Shown here: piece after piece, positions 59,817-64,000 of the stretch | Layout of the letters: every line of letters begins with the position of its first letter | Numbering within the stretch: the stretch's first letter is position 1 | Assembly (NCBI GenBank): GCA_964036665.1 | Contig: OZ038529.1 | Location: 124,001-188,000 of the forward strand | Direction: 5' to 3' | DNA from: Gordius sp. MW1 | Lineage: Eukaryota; Nematomorpha; Gordioida; Gordea; Gordiidae | DNA: 64,000 nucleotides | Translations under genes and position numbers: made by a program | The notes under the pieces: generated by a model | The model's input: the letters and a program-made list of their open reading frames with translations, nothing else | What the model was told of the DNA's origin: nothing | Databases searched by the model: none

Positions 59817-61000
59817 TAGTGCTGTAAACATTTGTAAAAAATCGAACGCGTTCGCGTTTAACGTTCATTGACAAAAATCGAACGCGTTCACGTTCACGTT
59901 CGTTTAAAAAAAGGAACGCGTTCACGTTCGTTCAAAATTTTATGATAAATATTTTTAAAATTTAATTTAATATAAATAAATGTCTTATATTTTTTAATAC
60001 AATAAATAGCCATGATATAAAATAATAGTTTTATTTCGACAATATAACTATAAATCAATATTATTGATTTTTAATAATAATTTTTCAAAATTGTCGTCTG
60101 ATAAGCAGGATCGCTTGGCAGTTAATACAATATTAGCTATACTAAAAACCCGCTCCATAGGAGCAGATGAGGGGATTGGAGTATTATATTTAATAAACAA
60201 ATTTTTTAAAGGAGGAAATTTAATAAAAACATTTAATGTTTTGTCCCTCGCTTCAAAAAATTGCGACAAGATATCATCCTCCAATCCGCCCTCTACTTCC
60301 TCGTCAAAAAATGATATCTCGGAATTGACAGCTCTTTCATTATCAATTCTAGGGGTTTCAATCCCCTTTTTCAATAACATTAAAAGTTTATTCTTTAAAG
60401 GTTCATTTTCTCGAAGTTTAATCCAAGGTCATTGAAACTTGAACATTGGATGTATAATGGCCGAAAGAAAATATTGATCTTCAATATGTTGAAATCTTTA
60501 AAAAAAAAGAAAATATATGTAATTAATTTTATAGTAATATGTTTATTACCTTTTATTAATCCCATTTAAATACAGCGTCACTCAATAATTGACCATATTT
60601 TAGGCTAGTAATTTTTTTAAATTTCAAAATAACTATTGTTATTGTTGGGGTCAAATAGCCCAAATGCATATTTTCCTCACTTTCTAAAATAGTGAGAGCG
60701 GTAGCAACAGGTTCCATAATCTATTTTAATATTTAAAATTTATTATAATATTTATCCTAAAAATTTTTATTAGGACTTACAGTGCAGTATTCTTCCAAAA
60801 ATATTTTATCATTGATTGTAAGCCTAGCTAATCCTCCCATGTCAAATACTTTGTCAAATAAATGAGGTTTATCTTTTATTAATGAGTCTATAAATTTTAA
60901 GGAATTATAATATGAATTCCATCTTGTAACAACAGGTCTTATAAGCATCCTTGATAAACGACGGCGATATAATATTATGTATAAGTTTTAACTTAAATTT
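59817..61000 (-). mobile_element. hAT transposon, 3' portion, with GAACGCGTTCACGTTCG subterminal repeats
   Basis: Left terminus TAGTGCTGTAAACATTTG at 59817 is followed by repeats of GAACGCGTTCACGTTCGTT (59845-59935) and then a minus-strand transposase gene. The opposite terminus was not found, so the right part is missing or beyond recognition. Its terminus resembles that of the TAGTGTTGTAA MITE family. Confidence 0.75.
60048..60993 (-). pseudogene. hAT transposase, C-terminal half
   Basis: From high to low coordinates: RRRLSRMLIRPVVTRWNSYY (about 60965-60915), FIDSLIKDKPHLFDKVFD, then a stretch with MEPVATALTILESEENMHLG and LTPTITI (60720-60640), IEDQYFLSAIIHPMFKF (60490-60440) and finally FIKYNTPIPSSAPMERVFSI with LSDDNFEKLLL at 60150-60060. 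Order and motifs are those of BED-type hAT transposases. Breaks near 60440 and 60500-60560 could be an intron or lesions. The N-terminal part is absent. Confidence 0.82.
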
Positions 61001-61440
61001 ATATAAAAAATTATGATAAATTTTTAATAAATAGAGAGTATATATAGATTCCCATTACGTTCAAAGTTGGTTTGCTAATATGAGTTCAACATGGCGGTAA
61101 AATTGGCATCACTTTTTTATAGGGAATGAGCAGTCTATTTAAGTCACCACTATGGTTTCCGAATCGTATATGAAAGGATTTTAAATCTTGTGTGGTTTAC
61201 AACATATACAATGTTTAAATAGAAGTTTAAGACAATAGCAATTCAAATGTTTTTTCTATAAATTGCAGATAATTTTTATTATCCAAATTATAAGCATAGA
61301 TATTTTGGAAATAAAAGAAATACAATAAAACTTCATATTATTCCTATAAATTTATCCGCTAGATGGCAGTATATGCTTTAATCTAATCTAATGCACTTTG
61401 ACATTGAAGTTTATTATATATTGTACTACGACAATTCTAA
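61001..61440. other. AT-rich intergenic DNA with a repeat fragment
   Basis: AACATGGCGGTAAAATTGGC and GGGAATGAGCAGTCTATTTA (61088-61143) resemble the ends of the foldback family at 23.5-24.4 kb. Nothing else recognised. Confidence 0.4.
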
Positions 61441-61673
61441 AAATAATGTGATAGCCTTAAGTTTTAATTGCTATGCAATTTATGGGCTCGCTTTTGATTT
61501 TGTTTCCCGATGTCTTGTCACGCTGTTCGTGTCACGCGCACCGAATGGCACCGAATGTCTTGCACCAACAGTATAGAAAAGGAGGAGAATTTTTTATCGA
61601 TTTTTTAAATTAATGCATAAGAGGGGCCCTACCTACCTCATCTCTATCTCCCTCGCAGTTTAATTAACACGAG

Positions 61674-61742
61674 ATACGTGTGGGAATCGAACCTAGTATC
61701 TATTGCTAAGTCAGACGTTTAATCCACTGAGCTATTAGACCT
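61674..61742 (-). repeat. tRNA-like sequence (probable SINE head or tRNA pseudogene)
   Basis: On the minus strand it reads GGTCTAATAGCTCAGTGGAT (A box), and 35 bp later AGGTTCGATTCCCAC (B box), the internal polymerase III promoter layout of a tRNA. The acceptor stem does not pair properly with the 3' side, so a working tRNA is unlikely. Together with nearby orphan B boxes it suggests tRNA-derived SINEs. Confidence 0.55.
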
Positions 61743-61814
61743 GAAAATTTTTTTGGGATAATATCACTTAATAGCTATAACATTTATTTTTTTTAAATTA
61801 AATTAATATTATGT

Positions 61815-63410
61815 TCTTGTTACTACCATTGATAATATGACTGTTTGACCGTCCGCAGGCTACTGACCAATGAAAAAAATGACCATTGGCCAAATAAATC
61901 GAAATTTTTAATTTTTCGTTGGTTAACATTGATATTTACCCTATGCCCTCCCCTACAAAAGACAATGCCTCTATTTTTAATGTGGGTCGAATCCCGTTTT
62001 TTTAATTAAATGGAAAATTTTTATAATGTTTTTGTTAATACCATTGATAATATGATTTTTTGGCCGTCCCCTTGCTCCTGACCAATGGAAAATTAATTGC
62101 TATGCGATTTATGGGCTCACTTTCCATTTTCCGAATGTCTTGTCACGCACCGAATGTCTTGCACCGAATGTCTTGTCACGCTTTTTTTAACAGTATAGAT
62201 ATTGCTATTATTAATTTAACTAGTTTTTGGGTTCGAATCCCGGTTAATTTATTAATTGCTATGCAATTTATGGGCTCGTTTTTTTTTTGTCCGTCCGTTG
62301 TCCGTCCGTCCGTTGTCCGTCCGTTACCCTCCACTGTTTTTTATCGATTTTTTAAAAAATTAATGCATAAGAGGTGCCCCACCCCTCATCTCTATCTCCC
62401 TCGCTGTGTTAGAATAGTAATACATACACGTGTCTCCTCCCCACATCATCTCTCTCTCGTTATCGATTTTTCGGGCGGGGTCGGGTTTTAATAATATTAA
62501 TTGCTATGCAATTTATGGGCTCACTTTCCATTTTGTTTTGTCCCGCTATTCGGTGTCTTGCACCGAATGTCTTGTCACATTGTTTACTTTTAATTGTTAA
62601 TTTAACTAGTTTTTGGGTTCGAATCCCGGGTTTTTTTTACTCTTATGATTGTTCTTGTTACTACCATTGATAATAAGACTTTTTGGCCGTCCGTTGGGTG
62701 CTGACCAATGAAAAAAATGACCATTGGCCAAAATGTGAATCCAAGTTTTTTTTCGTTTTTTTTTGACTATTATGATTGTTCCTGTTACTTCCATTGCTAT
62801 TATGACATTCTGGCCGTCCGCTGGCGTCTGATTGATGGAAAAAAATGATCATTGGCCAAAATGTGAATCGAAATTTTTTTTCCGTTTTTTTTTGGCTAAC
62901 ATTGATAATTACCCTATGCCCTCCCCTAGCAGAGCCTATGCCTCTACTGATATGGGTCCCTGTGCCCCCCCCCCCCTACAAACGCCTATGCCTCTCCTGA
63001 TGTGGGTTCGAATCCCGGAGAGGCCAAATTTATTTACATTTTTTATGTTTAAATTAATATATTGTTCTTGTTAATACCATTGATAATAAGACTTTTTGGC
63101 CGTCCGTTGATTGCTGACCAGTGAAAAAAAATGACCATTAGCCAAAATGTGAATCGAAAATTTTTTTTTCGTTTTTTTTGACTCTTATGAATTTATATCC
63201 ACTTTTACAGTGTCCTGGCTGCTGACCAATAAAAGAAAATGACCATTGGCCAAAATGTGAATCGAAAAATTTTTTTTTCGTTTTTTTTGACTCTTAAGAA
63301 TTTAGATCCACTTTTACCATATCCTGGCTGCTGATTAATGAAAAAATGACCATTGGCTAAACTGTGAAACGAAGTTTTTTTTTCGTTTTTTTTGACTCTT
63401 TTTGTATAAA
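61815..63410 (+). repeat. Satellite-like units, about seven copies (plus orientation)
   Basis: Core TTGTTACTACCATTGATAAT, TTTTTGGCCGTCCG, CTGACCAATGAAAAAAATGA then CCATTGGCCAAAATGTGAAT, with cores near 61850, 62064, 62686, 62811, 63100, 63211 and 63321. Copies at 62640-63410 are in near-tandem order; the first two are separated by other repeats. The CCAATGAAAAAAATGACCATTGG part is an imperfect palindrome. Confidence 0.8.
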
Positions 63411-63605
63411 TAATTAACTAATCATTTTGCATTTAATACCCCCCTATAGGCATTCTCGCCCCTTCCCACCTTTCTCGCCCATAAATTGCATAGCAAATAT
63501 GCTACTTTTATACAGAGTATAGAAGAGTTCGCCCTTCCCTTCCCCTCTTCCCTTCCCCCCTTCCCTCCTTCTCTTCCCCCCTCCCCCTTTCCACGAGGGC
63601 CGAAG

Positions 63606-64000
63606 GCCCGAGTTTTTTATAATTTTTAACTTTTCGCCAAAGTCTTACTTTTAATGAATACATTTTAAAATTTTAAAAATTTGTTTTGCTAAACAATTTT
63701 AATTAACCTCCAGCAGACTAAAAGGCATGAATTTATTTGTTATGTTAAAACATTATTTATACGCAAAGTCACATATATAAGCTAGGCGTGTTGGTTAAGT
63801 ACAAAAATCTACATCATTGTCGTCTAAAATAGGCCAAGGGTCGGCAAAGGATTTAAAGTTGTATCGCACAAAAAAATTTCAAGGGGCTAATAATATAAGT
63901 CTCAAAGTTAGCGACCATAAAAAATCAAATATATAATGCCACCCCACCCCCAAGGTCTCCCAAAAATATTAATGCTTATTTAAAGAATTAGTACATGATA
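63606..64000. other. AT-rich end of window
   Basis: GGCCAAGGGTCGGCAAAGGATTTAAAGTTGTA near 63833-63863 (first half GGCCAAGGGTCGGCAAAGGA) recurs at 55288-55320 and, diverged, at 56314-56347, so a dispersed repeat is present. No gene seen. Confidence 0.45.

Larger units (their letters stand above)
61440..63605. repeat. Compound repeat field (satellite, tRNA-like and G/C-run units)
   Basis: Interleaved repeats: GCTATGCAATTTATGGGCTC at about 61470, 62097, 62258 and 62500; CACCGAATGTCTTG words; a 100-130 bp satellite (next entry); B-box-like GGGTTCGAATCCC at about 62230, 62616 and 63005; pyrimidine-rich tracts at 63533-63592. No cellular gene. Confidence 0.7.

Noticed and set aside
60064..60435. 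Plus-strand 123-codon frame
   Set aside because: It is the complement of the hAT transposase C-terminal domain encoded on the minus strand.

Overview
This is a 64 kb stretch of an AT-rich, intron-rich animal genome. Coding regions are split by GT-AG introns with matching phases, and every gene recognised is of animal type. The fatty-acid-binding protein reads most like arthropod or other ecdysozoan members of that family, but I cannot name a species from sequence alone.

Five cellular genes can be supported. (1) TTC27, minus strand, about 0.3-13.6 kb: at least 13 exons with matching phases; its C-terminus runs off the left edge. (2) An F-box protein with a probable beta-propeller tail, plus strand, 19.3-20.5 kb. 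(3) A complete four-exon fatty-acid-binding protein, minus strand, 23.4-27.6 kb. (4) A small secreted protein with five antistasin-like repeats, minus strand, 31.7-32.6 kb. (5) A 21-exon Na+/K+-ATPase alpha-type (P2C) pump, minus strand, 34.0-53.3 kb. The genes are functionally unrelated; no operon-like organisation is seen.

The pump is the most interesting gene. All catalytic motifs are present, but the transmembrane-5 ion-binding asparagine is lysine, an alanine after the TM4 PEGLL motif is proline, the acidic M1-M2 loop has lost its acids, and the last exon needs a one-base frame change at a run of five C (minus strand) to give the conserved C-terminus. The lysine recalls the specialised alpha2(KK) pump reported in Artemia.

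Most of the rest is mobile DNA, much of it in introns: nested hAT elements with readable 8-bp target duplications (7.4-9.3 kb), two further decayed hAT elements (58.3-59.6 and 59.8-61.0 kb), a 1.8 kb hAT-type foldback (14.6-16.4 kb), a large foldback in TTC27 (10.0-11.5 kb), another in 50.2-51.0 kb, twin 458-bp foldbacks in the FABP gene, several MITE families, an RTE-type LINE with a perfect 19-bp target duplication (46.2-49.2 kb), a second reverse-transcriptase relic (36.1-38.9 kb) with a separate C-terminal fragment at 29.5 kb, and a satellite/tRNA-like repeat field at 61.4-63.6 kb. The rightmost 10 kb holds no recognisable cellular gene.

Exon limits were read by eye from splice sites, phase and family similarity; coordinates could be off by a few bases, and similarity statements rest on remembered family sequences, not on searches.
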